Shown in pieces: positions 15,757 to 25,264 of a stretch of DNA of 64,000 bases (the stretch's first letter is position 1; the number at the start of each line of letters is the position of its first letter). Source of the DNA: VRUE01 sp963715455 (GTDB lineage: Bacteria; Actinomycetota; Thermoleophilia; Solirubrobacterales; 70-9); NCBI GenBank assembly GCA_963715455.1, contig OY970245.1, forward strand, positions 1,116,001-1,180,000. The letters are read 5' to 3'. The notes beneath the pieces were generated by a model, which saw nothing but the letters and a program-made list of their open reading frames with translations, did no database searches and was not told where the DNA came from. Position numbers and translations under genes: made by a program.

Positions 15757-16941
15757 ATGCCCAGCACAGTCATCCTCGGTACCGCGCGCACGCCCTTCGG
15801 CAAGATGGGCGGCACCCTCTCCTCGCTCGACGCCACCGACCTCGGCGGCCACGCGATCGCGGCTGCGCTTGAGCGCTCCGGCGTCGATCCCGAGCAGGTC
15901 GATCAGGTTGTCTTCGGCCAGGTCCTGCAGGCCGGCCAGGGACAGATCCCCTCGCGCCAGGCCCAGATTAAGGGTGGCATTCCCAAGGAGGTGCCCTCGG
16001 AGACGATCAACAAGGTCTGCGCCTCGGGCATGCGCTCGATCGGCCTCGCCGACCAGGCGATCCGCGCCGGTGACACCGAGGTCGCCGTGACCGGCGGCAT
16101 GGAGTCGATGAGCCAGGCGCCGCACCTGCTGCCCGGCGCCCGCTTCGGCTACCGCATGGGCCACGTCGAGACGATCGACGCGATGGTCCACGACGGCCTC
16201 ACCAACCCCTTCACCGAGAAGCAGATGATCAACGAGGCGAGCGAGGTCTCCAACGAGCTCGAGATCACCCGCGCCGACATGGACCGCTTCGCCGAGCGCT
16301 CGCACCGGCTCGCCGCCGAGGCGACCGAGGCCGGCCGGCTGGCCGACGAGATCGCCGGCGTGACGGTCAAGTCGCGCAAGGGCGAGAACACGATTGAGGC
16401 TGACGAGGCGATCCGCGCCGAGACCACAGTCGAGACACTCGCCGGCCTGCGGGCGATCGGTGGCGATGACGCCACGCACACTGCCGGCAACGCGCCGGGC
16501 GTCAACGACGGCGCCGGTGCGATCGTCGTCGCTTCATCCGAGTGGGCCGAGAAGGAAGGCCGCACGCCGCTGGCCCGCGTGCTCGCTTACGGCACGGTCG
16601 CCGACGACTTCCCCTACCTGGCCAAAACCCCTGCCAACGCCGCCAAGCAGGCGCTGGAGAAGATTGGCAAGAGCCCCGAGGACGTCGATCTCTGGGAGAT
16701 CAACGAGGCCTTTGCCTCCGTCGCCCTCAACTCGATGCGCATGCTCGGCGTCGATGAGGACAACGTCAACGTCAACGGCGGGGCGATCGCGCTCGGCCAC
16801 CCAATTGGCGCCTCTGGCTCACGCATCGTCGGTTCGCTCGTCCACGAGCTCAACCGCCGCGGCGGGGGCATTGGCGTCGCCGCGATCTGCTCGGGCGGCG
16901 GGCAGGGTGACGCGATCGTGATCGAGGTCGACGGCTCCTAG
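15757..16941 (+). CDS. acetyl-CoA C-acyltransferase (thiolase)
   Basis: 394-aa thiolase catalysing reversible cleavage or condensation of 3-ketoacyl-CoA and CoA. The acyl-carrying Cys is C88 in NKVCASGMRS, the catalytic His lies in GHPIGASG, and the second Cys is in ICSGGGQGDA. ATG 15757 is preceded by AGAAAGG ten bases upstream, and a TATCTT box at 15683-15688 may be its -10. The motif pattern fits acetoacetyl-CoA thiolases, but a degradative thiolase cannot be excluded. The HAD gene follows after 4 bp. Confidence 0.93.
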   Translation: MPSTVILGTARTPFGKMGGTLSSLDATDLGGHAIAAALERSGVDPEQVDQVVFGQVLQAGQGQIPSRQAQIKGGIPKEVPSETINKVCASGMRSIGLADQAIRAGDTEVAVTGGMESMSQAPHLLPGARFGYRMGHVETIDAMVHDGLTNPFTEKQMINEASEVSNELEITRADMDRFAERSHRLAAEATEAGRLADEIAGVTVKSRKGENTIEADEAIRAETTVETLAGLRAIGGDDATHTAGNAPGVNDGAGAIVVASSEWAEKEGRTPLARVLAYGTVADDFPYLAKTPANAAKQALEKIGKSPEDVDLWEINEAFASVALNSMRMLGVDEDNVNVNGGAIALGHPIGASGSRIVGSLVHELNRRGGGIGVAAICSGGGQGDAIVIEVDGS

Positions 16942-16945
16942 TCCG

Positions 16946-17731
16946 GTGAGCCGCCCGGCGGCCTTTTTCGACCTCGATAAGACCCTGATGGCAGGGTCAT
17001 CGGGGATGCAGTTCGCCCGTGTCGCGACGCGGCACGGGCTGGTCAGCCGCCGCCAGCTCGCCAGCTGGGGCCTCGAGCACCTGCGCTACCGGCTGCGCGG
17101 CACCACCGATGCGCGCACAACCGAGGTGCTGCGCATAGCCCGTGACCTGATCGCCGGGGTACCGGTGCGCAGCCTGGAGCGGATGAACCCGGAGGTGATG
17201 GCGGCGATCCTGCCGCGCATTTACCCGCAGATGCTCGATGAGGTCTACAGCCACCAGGACGCGGGCCGGCCGACCTTCATCGTCAGCGCCGCCGGCAGCG
17301 GCGTGGTCGAGCCGCTGGCCAACGTGCTCGGCATGGATGGCGGCGTCGGCACCCGCTACGAAGTCGGTGAGGACGGCGCCCTCACCGGCCGCTTTGACGG
17401 CCCTTTCGTCTACGGCCCCGGCAAGGTCGAGGCGATGCAGGAATTCGCCGCCGCCCACGACATCGACCTGGCCACCTCCTATGCCTACTCCGACTCGATC
17501 TCCGACCTGCCGATGCTGCGCGCGGTCGGCAACCCGGTGGTCGTCAACCCCGACCCCCCGCTGCTCGAGATCGCCCGCGAGGAGGGTTGGCAGACGCTGC
17601 GCTTCGAGCGCCTCGGCCGCCGCCTGGTCGCGATTGCGGTCACCTTGCTGGCGACCGTCGCCGGGTTTGGTGGCTCGCGTTTCGCTGCTCGTCGCAAACA
17701 GCCGCCCCGGCGCTTCCCTGTACGGCGCTAG
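16946..17731 (+). CDS. HAD-IB phosphatase with C-terminal membrane segment
   Basis: 261-aa protein of the HAD-IB (SerB-like) group. Motif I is FFDLDKT (nucleophile D9, acid D11), motif II is the Ser in FIVSAAGS, and motifs III/IV are GPGKVEAM and AYSDSISDLPML. Near the C-terminus LVAIAVTLLATVAGFGG forms one membrane helix followed by an Arg/Lys-rich tail, so the enzyme probably sits on the inner face of the membrane. Such proteins are often lipid-phosphate or lysophosphatidate phosphatases; the substrate here is unknown. Confidence 0.88.
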   Translation: MSRPAAFFDLDKTLMAGSSGMQFARVATRHGLVSRRQLASWGLEHLRYRLRGTTDARTTEVLRIARDLIAGVPVRSLERMNPEVMAAILPRIYPQMLDEVYSHQDAGRPTFIVSAAGSGVVEPLANVLGMDGGVGTRYEVGEDGALTGRFDGPFVYGPGKVEAMQEFAAAHDIDLATSYAYSDSISDLPMLRAVGNPVVVNPDPPLLEIAREEGWQTLRFERLGRRLVAIAVTLLATVAGFGGSRFAARRKQPPRRFPVRR

Positions 17732-17744
17732 GCCGCGTCGCATC

Positions 17745-17750
17745 TAGACT
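17745..17750 (+). promoter_or_regulatory. -10 box TAGACT for the acyl-CoA mutase operon, leaderless type
   Basis: ATCTAGACT ends six bases before the ATG at 17757, leaving no room for a ribosome-binding site. The same TCTAGACT string precedes meaB, whose product should serve this mutase. Confidence 0.5.
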
Positions 17751-17756
17751 GCTCCC

Positions 17757-19379
<1,623 letters not shown>

Positions 19380-19392
19380 GCTCCCCGCGCTG

Positions 19393-19812
19393 ATGGAGGC
19401 CGCCACCGCCCGCAAGATCCGCGTCGTCGTCGCCAAGCCCGGTCTGGATGGGCACGACCGCGGCGCCAAGATCATCGCTCGTGCCCTGCGTGACGCGGGC
19501 ATGGAGGTGATCTACACCGGCCTGCACCAGACACCGGAGCAGATCGCCGAGACGGTGATCCAGGAGGATGCCGACGCGGTCGGCCTCTCGATTCTCTCCG
19601 GCGCTCACATGACGCTGGTGCCCAAGGTGGTCGCGCTGCTTGCCGCACAGGGGGTCGACGACGTGCTGGTCACCGTTGGGGGAACGATCCCGGCCGAGGA
19701 CATCCCCGAGCTGGAGAAGCTCGGCGTGGCCGCGGTCTTCACGCCTGGCGCGGGAACCGACGAGATCGTCGACTTCATCCGCAAGGGCGCGGCCGAGCGT
19801 CACGACGCCTGA
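19393..19812 (+). CDS. cobalamin-binding small subunit of the acyl-CoA mutase
   Basis: 139-aa Rossmann-like B12-binding domain. It has the base-off/His-on signature D19-x-H21-x2-G24 in KPGLDGHDRG, followed by GLSILSGAHM and VTVGGTIPAED, as in mutase C-terminal domains. It is separate from the catalytic subunit, the arrangement seen in isobutyryl-CoA and 2-hydroxyisobutyryl-CoA mutases, whereas classical methylmalonyl-CoA mutase fuses the two. Co-transcribed with the large subunit. Confidence 0.93.
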   Translation: MEAATARKIRVVVAKPGLDGHDRGAKIIARALRDAGMEVIYTGLHQTPEQIAETVIQEDADAVGLSILSGAHMTLVPKVVALLAAQGVDDVLVTVGGTIPAEDIPELEKLGVAAVFTPGAGTDEIVDFIRKGAAERHDA

Positions 19813-19822
19813 CGGGGGCCGC

Positions 19823-19851
19823 TTCAAACTGCGCACGACATGGTGTATAGG
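19823..19851 (+). promoter_or_regulatory. promoter of the ETF operon
   Basis: TTCAAA (19823-19828), a 17-bp spacer, then TATAGG (19846-19851). The predicted start lies next to the palindrome at 19860-19875, which suggests repression by a bound regulator. Confidence 0.5.
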
Positions 19852-19859
19852 TAGACTGA

Positions 19860-19875
19860 TTGACTGGTCAGTCAA
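19860..19875. promoter_or_regulatory. TetR-type operator upstream of etfB
   Basis: TTGACTGGTCAGTCAA: perfect 7-bp arms around a GT centre. It strongly resembles the TGACTGGTCAGTCA-type sites bound by TetR regulators of fatty-acid and steroid catabolism in actinobacteria. It lies about 45 bp before the etfB start. The regulator itself is not adjacent. Confidence 0.65.
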
Positions 19876-19920
19876 CAGCTTGAGAACCAGCTCTAGAACT
19901 CAGCCAAGGAGGCTTGAAAG

Positions 19921-20712
19921 TTGAAGATCTGCGTCCTGGTCAAGGAGGTTCCGGACGCCGCCGTTCAGAAGCGCATCGACCCCAACACGATGCGCCTGGA
20001 CCGCAGCGGCGAGAAGAACCTGAACCCCTTCGACACACACGCCATCGAGGCCGCCATGCAGATCAAGGAGGGCGGCGCGATTCCGGTCGAGGAGGTCGTC
20101 GCGGTGACGATGGGCCCCGACTCCGCCGTCCGCGCCCTGCACAAGGCGGTTGCGCTCGGAGCGGATCGCTCCGTGCACCTCTCCGACGACGCGCTCAGCG
20201 GCTCCGACGTCTGCGCCACCGGCTACTCGCTGGCCAAGGTGCTCGAGTCCGAGAGCCCCGACCTGGTGCTGCTCGGCCAGCAGTCCGATGACGGCGAGTG
20301 CTACACGATCGGTGCCGTCGTCGCCGACCACCTGAAGATGCCCTCGCTGACCCAGGTGATCAAGATCGACGTCAACGACGGCAAGCTGCGTTGTGAGCGC
20401 CAGGCCGAGTACGGCTACGACACGGTCGAGATCGAGCTGCCCGCCGTGATCAGCGTCGGCGACGCGATCAACGAGCCGCGCTACCCGAGCCTCAAGGCGA
20501 TCATGGGGGCGAAGAAGAAGCCTCTGGACGCCAAGGCGACCGGCGACGTCGGCATCGACGGCGGCATGGTCGGCGAGAGCGGCTCGAAGACGAAGGTCCT
20601 GGGGCTCAGCGATCCGCCCGCCAAAGAAGCCGGCGAGATCATCGAGGACGAGGACACCAACGAGACGGTCGAAAAGATCGTCGCCTGGCTCGACGAGAGG
20701 AAGCTGATCTAG
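19921..20712 (+). CDS. etfB: electron transfer flavoprotein beta subunit
   Basis: 263-aa ETF small subunit. With EtfA it binds FAD and AMP and collects electrons from acyl-CoA dehydrogenases. It begins MKICVLVKEVPDAAVQKRIDP, with FDTHAIEAA, the ETF block DGECYTIGAVVADHL and PRYPSLKAIMGAKKKPL. The TTG start at 19921 has a strong AAGGAGG eight bases upstream. First gene of an etfB-etfA-ETF-QO unit behind a TetR-type operator. Confidence 0.95.
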   Translation: MKICVLVKEVPDAAVQKRIDPNTMRLDRSGEKNLNPFDTHAIEAAMQIKEGGAIPVEEVVAVTMGPDSAVRALHKAVALGADRSVHLSDDALSGSDVCATGYSLAKVLESESPDLVLLGQQSDDGECYTIGAVVADHLKMPSLTQVIKIDVNDGKLRCERQAEYGYDTVEIELPAVISVGDAINEPRYPSLKAIMGAKKKPLDAKATGDVGIDGGMVGESGSKTKVLGLSDPPAKEAGEIIEDEDTNETVEKIVAWLDERKLI

Positions 20713-21684
20713 ATGGCAGGCATCCTGACCTACGCCCTCCACGACGACGAGGGCAACTTCAACAAGAACTCACTCGGGGCGATCTCCGAGGCGGCCAGGC
20801 TAGCCGGCGAGATCGGCGGCGAGGCCGCGGCGCTGGTCGTCGGCGACATCGCCGACGACGCCTGCGCGGCACTCGGCAACTGGGGCGCGGCCAAGATCTA
20901 CCGGGCCAAGAGTGTGCCCGAGGGCCTGGCCCAGCCGATCGTCGATGCGATGGCCAAGGTGATCACCGATCAGGGCTTCTCCTATGCCCTCTTCGGCGGC
21001 GGCCTGCTCGGCTTCGAGATCGGCGCCGGCCTCACCGCCCGCCTCAACGCCGGCGTGACCATGGAGGTCACCAAGGTGAAGGTGCAGGACGGCAAGCTGA
21101 TCGCCGAGCGCCCGATCCTGCAGGACTCGAAGATCGCCGACGTCGAGTGCGTCGGCGAGCCGGGCATCATCATCGGCCGGCTCAACGCCTTCGACGCCAA
21201 GGAGAGCGGTGGCACGGCCGAGGTGGTCGATGTCGAGGTCGAGCTCTCGCCCTGGTCGACCAAGGCGACGATGGTGCAGCGCGGCGAGCAGCGCGGTGCC
21301 GACGTCAACATCGAGGACGCCGAGATCCTCGTCGGCGGCGGTCGTGGCCTCGGCGCTGCCGAGGGCTTCAAGCAGTGCGAGGAACTGGCCGAGGCGATGG
21401 GCGGGGCGGTTGCCGCCACGCGCGCCGTGGTCGACGCCGGCTGGTACCCCTACGCGGCCCAGATCGGCCAGACCGGCAAGACGGTCGCGCCGAAGCTCTA
21501 CCTGGCCGCCGGCATCTCCGGCGCGATCCAGCACAAGGTCGGCATGCAGAGCTCGGAGAACATCCTGGCGATCAACAAGGACCAGAACGCGCCGATCTTC
21601 GAGTTCTCGGATCTCGGCGTGGTGGGCGACCTGCACAAGATCGTCCCCAAGCTGACCGAGGCGATCAAGGCGAAGAAGGGCTGA
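20713..21684 (+). CDS. etfA: electron transfer flavoprotein alpha subunit
   Basis: 323-aa ETF large subunit. The FAD-binding C-terminal domain shows VDAGWYPYAAQIGQTGKTVAPKLY, the signature GISGAIQHKVGMQSSENILAINKD and the following segment APIFEFSDLGVVGDL. The N-terminal domain has the adenine-nucleotide-like fold. It starts immediately after the etfB stop. Partner of EtfB, feeding the ETF-quinone oxidoreductase encoded next. Confidence 0.95.
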   Translation: MAGILTYALHDDEGNFNKNSLGAISEAARLAGEIGGEAAALVVGDIADDACAALGNWGAAKIYRAKSVPEGLAQPIVDAMAKVITDQGFSYALFGGGLLGFEIGAGLTARLNAGVTMEVTKVKVQDGKLIAERPILQDSKIADVECVGEPGIIIGRLNAFDAKESGGTAEVVDVEVELSPWSTKATMVQRGEQRGADVNIEDAEILVGGGRGLGAAEGFKQCEELAEAMGGAVAATRAVVDAGWYPYAAQIGQTGKTVAPKLYLAAGISGAIQHKVGMQSSENILAINKDQNAPIFEFSDLGVVGDLHKIVPKLTEAIKAKKG

Positions 21685-21690
21685 CGTACC

Positions 21691-21712
21691 CCGGGGGGCT
21701 TCGGCCCCCCGG
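21691..21712 (+). terminator. strong hairpin between etfA and ETF-QO
   Basis: Perfect 9-bp stem CCGGGGGGC/GCCCCCCGG closed by a TTCG tetraloop, seven bases after the etfA stop. There is no T-run after it, so it may act as an attenuator or an mRNA-stabilising 3' end rather than a complete terminator; ETF-QO follows 34 bp on. Confidence 0.6.
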
Positions 21713-21746
21713 ATGCAGCTCACCCGACGAACGATTGGAGTAAGCG

Positions 21747-23444
21747 ATGCCGGCAGTAGCACCGAGCGAGTTCCCGCCGCCGTTCGACGCGGCCGACGTG
21801 ATCGGCCCGCCGACCGATGCCGAGGACGAGCGCATCGAGGTCGGCATCGCAATTGTCGGCGGCGGCCCGGCCGGGCTTGCCTGCGCCAACAAGATCATGC
21901 AGTTGCTCGAGCACGAGCCGGAGCTGACCGAGAAGCTCGGCGAAGTCCCGGTTGCGGTGATCGAGAAGGGCAAGGTGGCCGGCGCCCACCTGCTCTCCGG
22001 GGCCAACATGAAGCCCTCGGCAATGGAAGAGCTCTTCCCCGATCTGCCCAAGGAGGAGTGGCCGGTCTTCCAGGAGGTCACCAAGGACGCGGTCTACCTC
22101 TTGACTTCGAAGGCGGCGCTGCCGCTGAAGCCGATGCCGCCGAACTTCCGCAACCACGGCAACTACGTCACCTCGGTCTCCAAGCTGGGCCGCTTCCTCG
22201 CCGACAAAGCCGAGGAAGCCGGCGTCTACATCCTCTCCGAGACCGCCGCCACCAAGCTGCTGGTCGAGGACCGGGTGGTCAAGGGCGTGCGCTCGGGCGA
22301 TCGCGGCCGCGGCAAGGAGGGCGAGGAGCTGGGCAACTTCGAGCCGGGCTCAGACGTGGTCGCCAAGGCGACCGTGCTGGCCGAGGGCACCGTCGGTCAC
22401 CTCACCTACGCCGCCTATGACTACTTCGACCTGCACGGCGCCGACCCGATGCGCTGGGAGCTCGGGGTGAAGGAGGTCTGGGAGGTCCCCAAGCCGCTCG
22501 ACCGGGTGATCCACACGATGGGCTGGCCGCTGCGCAAGTCGCCGAAATACAACGAGTTCGGCGGCACTTTCATCTACCCGATGGGCGAGGACAAGCTCTG
22601 CATCGGGCTGGTCGCCGGCCTCGACTACACAGATGCGACCTTCAGCGTCCACGACGCCCTGCAGCTGATCAAGACCCACCCCTTCGTCAAGAACCTGCTC
22701 GAGGGCGGCAAGCGCGTCGCCTGGGGCGCCAAGACGATTCCCTCGGGTGGCTACTTCGCGATGCCCAAGCGCCTCGCCGTGCCCGGCATGGTGGTCGCCG
22801 GCGACGCGGCGAGCATGGTCAACGTGCCGACGCTGAAGGGGGTCCACTACGCGATGCACGCCGGCATGTACGCGGCGGAGGCGATCGTCGCGGCACTCAA
22901 GGAAGACTCGGTCAACTTCGAGGCCTACGACGAGAAGGTCCACAACTCGCTGATCGAGAAGGACCTCTACGAATCGCGCAACATGCGCCAGCCCTTCTCG
23001 AAAGGCTTCTTCGTCGGCGGTGCCATGGCCTCGGCGATGACCGTCACCAAAGGCAACTTCCCCGGCGGTCACTGGAAGCAGGAGCACGACTCCGAGGTCG
23101 AGATGGAGCTGGGCAAGGCGAGCGACATGTACGTCAAGCCTGACAACGAGCTCACCTTCGCCAAGCTCGACTCGGTCTTCCTCTCCGGCAACGCGACCCG
23201 CGACGACGCGCCCAACCACGTCCGCATCCAGACCAAGGTGCCGCGCGAGATCGCCCAGACCTGGGTCTCGATGTGCCCGGCGCAGGTCTACGAGATTCCC
23301 GACGAGCAGCTGGAGAACGGGGCCGCTGAGGTCGACGTGCACGTGACCGCCTCCAACTGCGTGCAGTGTGGCGCGATCACCGCCAAGGGCGGCCGCCTGA
23401 CGCTGCCCGAGGGCGGCGACGGGCCGCTGTACCAGGAGACTTAA
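21747..23444 (+). CDS. electron transfer flavoprotein-quinone oxidoreductase, iron-sulfur motif altered
   Basis: 565-aa membrane-associated flavoprotein that passes electrons from reduced ETF to the quinone pool. The FAD site is GGGPAGLACANKIM, and the body shows GGTFIYPMGEDKLCIGLVAGLDYTD and GDAASMVNVPTLKGVHYAM. The C-terminal ferredoxin-like region normally supplies four Cys to a 4Fe-4S cluster. Here C510 (CPAQVYE), C538 and C541 (NCVQC) are present, but the position of the fourth, 544, is Ile (CVQCGAI). The cluster may be 3Fe-4S, use another ligand, or be lost. Otherwise full length and in the expected operon. Confidence 0.92.
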   Translation: MPAVAPSEFPPPFDAADVIGPPTDAEDERIEVGIAIVGGGPAGLACANKIMQLLEHEPELTEKLGEVPVAVIEKGKVAGAHLLSGANMKPSAMEELFPDLPKEEWPVFQEVTKDAVYLLTSKAALPLKPMPPNFRNHGNYVTSVSKLGRFLADKAEEAGVYILSETAATKLLVEDRVVKGVRSGDRGRGKEGEELGNFEPGSDVVAKATVLAEGTVGHLTYAAYDYFDLHGADPMRWELGVKEVWEVPKPLDRVIHTMGWPLRKSPKYNEFGGTFIYPMGEDKLCIGLVAGLDYTDATFSVHDALQLIKTHPFVKNLLEGGKRVAWGAKTIPSGGYFAMPKRLAVPGMVVAGDAASMVNVPTLKGVHYAMHAGMYAAEAIVAALKEDSVNFEAYDEKVHNSLIEKDLYESRNMRQPFSKGFFVGGAMASAMTVTKGNFPGGHWKQEHDSEVEMELGKASDMYVKPDNELTFAKLDSVFLSGNATRDDAPNHVRIQTKVPREIAQTWVSMCPAQVYEIPDEQLENGAAEVDVHVTASNCVQCGAITAKGGRLTLPEGGDGPLYQET

Positions 23445-23455
23445 CGCGCAGCGAT

Positions 23456-23662
23456 TCAGGCGGCGCGGGACTCCGGCTCGGTGGTGCGTGGCTGGTGGCC
23501 ACCAGCCGGTAGTTGGGCGGCCAGCCAGGGCGCGACATCGAGGCTGCTGCGCCGCGGCGCAGCGGGTGCCACCGTCCACTCCTCGCAGCCGGCGAACGCT
23601 TCGTCGAGCCGGCGTGCCATCGCGCTGCGAGGCCGGTCCTGGTCGAAGATTTCCCTGGGCAT
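23456..23662 (-). CDS. hypothetical 68-aa protein
   Basis: Short ORF starting MPREIFDQDRPRSAMARRL, with a good ribosome site (GGAG five bases before the ATG at 23662). The middle contains VAPWLAAQLPAGG. No domain is recognised and there is no signal peptide or membrane helix. It sits alone between the ETF-QO gene (convergent) and a terminator. The real coding status is uncertain. Confidence 0.4.
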   Translation of the reverse strand: MPREIFDQDRPRSAMARRLDEAFAGCEEWTVAPAAPRRSSLDVAPWLAAQLPAGGHQPRTTEPESRAA

Positions 23663-23732
23663 GGCTCTCCGTCCTGTAGGGGGCGTTATGGAACCTTCGC
23701 CCCTCCATCGGACGAAAAACATGCACTTAGCG

Positions 23733-23757
23733 AAAAAGAACGCGCAGCTTGCGCGTT
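23733..23757 (-). terminator. intrinsic terminator of the alpha/beta hydrolase gene
   Basis: On the minus strand AACGCGCA, loop AGC, TGCGCGTT (8-bp stem) is followed by CTTTTT. It begins five bases past the hydrolase stop codon. One of the few classical Rho-independent terminators in the window. Confidence 0.8.
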
Positions 23758-23761
23758 TTGC

Positions 23762-24604
23762 TCAGTTCTGAGCGACAAAGGAGGCGATCTCGTCGGCAAC
23801 TCGCTGTGGCTGGTCGAGCGGCACGAAGGTGCTCGCGTTGGGGATCTTGACCAGCCTGGCGTTCGGCGTCTCGCGCACGAGGCGTTCCGCGTAGGAGATC
23901 GGGAAGAGCTTGTCTTCAGGCGCCCAGGTGAGCAGCAGGGGGAGATCGGACTCGCTGAGCTTCTCGGCGGCCTCGAGCGTGTAGCGCCGGTGCATGCCGA
24001 CGGTGACCTTTTTCGCGTCGCGCTTGACGCCGGGGTCGTGCAGGCCGGGCTCCATCCAGGAGGCGACCAGCTCGTCGGGGATCTTCGTCTTAGTGAAGGG
24101 CTTGAAGGCGGCACGGGCCAGGGCGGGGATGCGGAACGGTGCGGCGATCAGCGTCATCCCGCCAGGCAGCTTGGCGAGCGGCGGCATCGCCTTGAAGATC
24201 CCCGGCGGGAAGTTGTCGTGCGTGTCGCAGTTGGTCAGCACGAGGCGGCCGACTCGTTGCGGGTGGCGGGTGGCGAAGACCTGTGACATCGCGCCGCCGG
24301 AGTCGTTGCCGACGATCGTCACGTCCTCGAGGTCGAGCCTCTCGAGAAAGCTCTCGATGATCGCCGCGATGCCGGGTGGGGAGAGGTCGGCATCCGGGTT
24401 CATCGCGATCTGGTGGGCGGCGATCGGCCAATCGGGGGCGATGCAGCGACAGCGGTCGGAGAGCTGGTCGACGACCCCATCCCAAAGACGTCCATCGACT
24501 AGGAAGCCGTGCACGAAGACGACCGGCTGGCCCTCGCCTGCCTCGCGATAGCGAATGCGGCCCGCGGGAAGGTCGATCTCTTTTCGCTGGTCTGACGTGC
24601 TCAT
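23762..24604 (-). CDS. alpha/beta hydrolase (epoxide hydrolase/dehalogenase-like) lacking the usual catalytic His
   Basis: 280-aa alpha/beta hydrolase. The oxyanion motif is VFVHGF, the nucleophile elbow is GNDSGG with D101 as in haloalkane dehalogenases and epoxide hydrolases, and a candidate acid lies in WAPEDKLFP. The usual terminal segment GHFVPLDQP reads ASTFVPLDQP here, so the catalytic base His is replaced by T259 (codon ACC). It is either inactive, stops at the ester intermediate, or uses another base. Divergent from a TetR regulator with a palindromic site between them. Confidence 0.85.
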   Translation of the reverse strand: MSTSDQRKEIDLPAGRIRYREAGEGQPVVFVHGFLVDGRLWDGVVDQLSDRCRCIAPDWPIAAHQIAMNPDADLSPPGIAAIIESFLERLDLEDVTIVGNDSGGAMSQVFATRHPQRVGRLVLTNCDTHDNFPPGIFKAMPPLAKLPGGMTLIAAPFRIPALARAAFKPFTKTKIPDELVASWMEPGLHDPGVKRDAKKVTVGMHRRYTLEAAEKLSESDLPLLLTWAPEDKLFPISYAERLVRETPNARLVKIPNASTFVPLDQPQRVADEIASFVAQN

Positions 24605-24652
24605 GACGATCTCCTCTGGCAGTTGTCTTCGGCCGACGCGGGCGGTAAGTTA

Positions 24653-24667
24653 CATACAGACAGTATG
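24653..24667. promoter_or_regulatory. palindromic operator overlapping the TetR start codon
   Basis: CATACAGACAGTATG: perfect 5-bp arms, 5-bp spacer, with the last three bases being the ATG of the TetR gene. It lies 49 bp from the divergent hydrolase start. Likely bound by the TetR protein to control both genes. Confidence 0.6.
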
Positions 24668-25264
24668 AATGTCAAACGCACCCAAACTGAGCGTTCCGAG
24701 GCAACCCGTGAAGCACTGGTCGAGGCGGCGCGCGCTCTCTTTGCTGAGCGTGGCTACGCGGGCGTGGGGACGGAGGAGATCGTGCGCGCGGCCGGGGTAA
24801 CCAGGGGGGCGCTCTATCACCACTTCGACGACAAGCGCGAGCTCTTCGCCGCGGTCTACGAGGGCATCGAGGTCGAGCTGGCCGAGCGCATCGCCGCCGG
24901 TGCTCTGCAAGCCGGCGCCAGTTCGCCACTGGAGGCGATGCGGGCCGGGGCGGAGATGTTCCTCGCTGCCTGCACCGAGCCTGAGGTGCAGCAGATCGCC
25001 TTGCTTGACGGACCTTCGGTGCTCGGCTGGGATCGCTGGCGCGCAATAGCGGCCGAGCACGGCCTCGGCCTGATCGAAATGAGCCTGCAGGTGGCGATCG
25101 ACGCCGGCGCGATCGCGCCGCAGCCGGTGCAGCCGCTGGCCCACGTCTTGATGGGCGCCTTGGACGAGGCGGCGATGCTCGTCGCGCGCGCCGACGATCC
25201 CGAAGCGATGCGAGCCGACGTCCGCCGTACCCTCGGGGCGCTGCTCGACGGCCTCAGCGCCTAG
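24665..25264 (+). CDS. TetR/AcrR-family transcriptional regulator
   Basis: 199-aa regulator. Residues 10-57 form the TetR HTH (EATREALVEAARALFAERGY ... GVTRGALYHHFDDKRELFAAV); the rest is an all-helical ligand-binding domain with no identifiable ligand. ATG 24665 was chosen because the upstream in-frame TTG at 24623 would add 14 unlikely residues and run through the operator. It probably represses the divergent hydrolase. Its stop overlaps the stop of the convergent GGDEF gene in CTAG. Confidence 0.9.
   Translation: MNVKRTQTERSEATREALVEAARALFAERGYAGVGTEEIVRAAGVTRGALYHHFDDKRELFAAVYEGIEVELAERIAAGALQAGASSPLEAMRAGAEMFLAACTEPEVQQIALLDGPSVLGWDRWRAIAAEHGLGLIEMSLQVAIDAGAIAPQPVQPLAHVLMGALDEAAMLVARADDPEAMRADVRRTLGALLDGLSA

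Noticed and set aside
17700..17756. Cobalamin riboswitch upstream of the B12-dependent mutase
   Set aside because: Only 25 bp separate the HAD stop from the mutase start and the transcript looks leaderless; no B12-box-like structure can fit.
19380..19392. Fusion or frameshift joining the mutase large and small subunits into one methylmalonyl-CoA mutase
   Set aside because: The large subunit ends with a proper family C-terminus and the small one has its own ATG; the split is the normal state in isobutyryl-type mutases.
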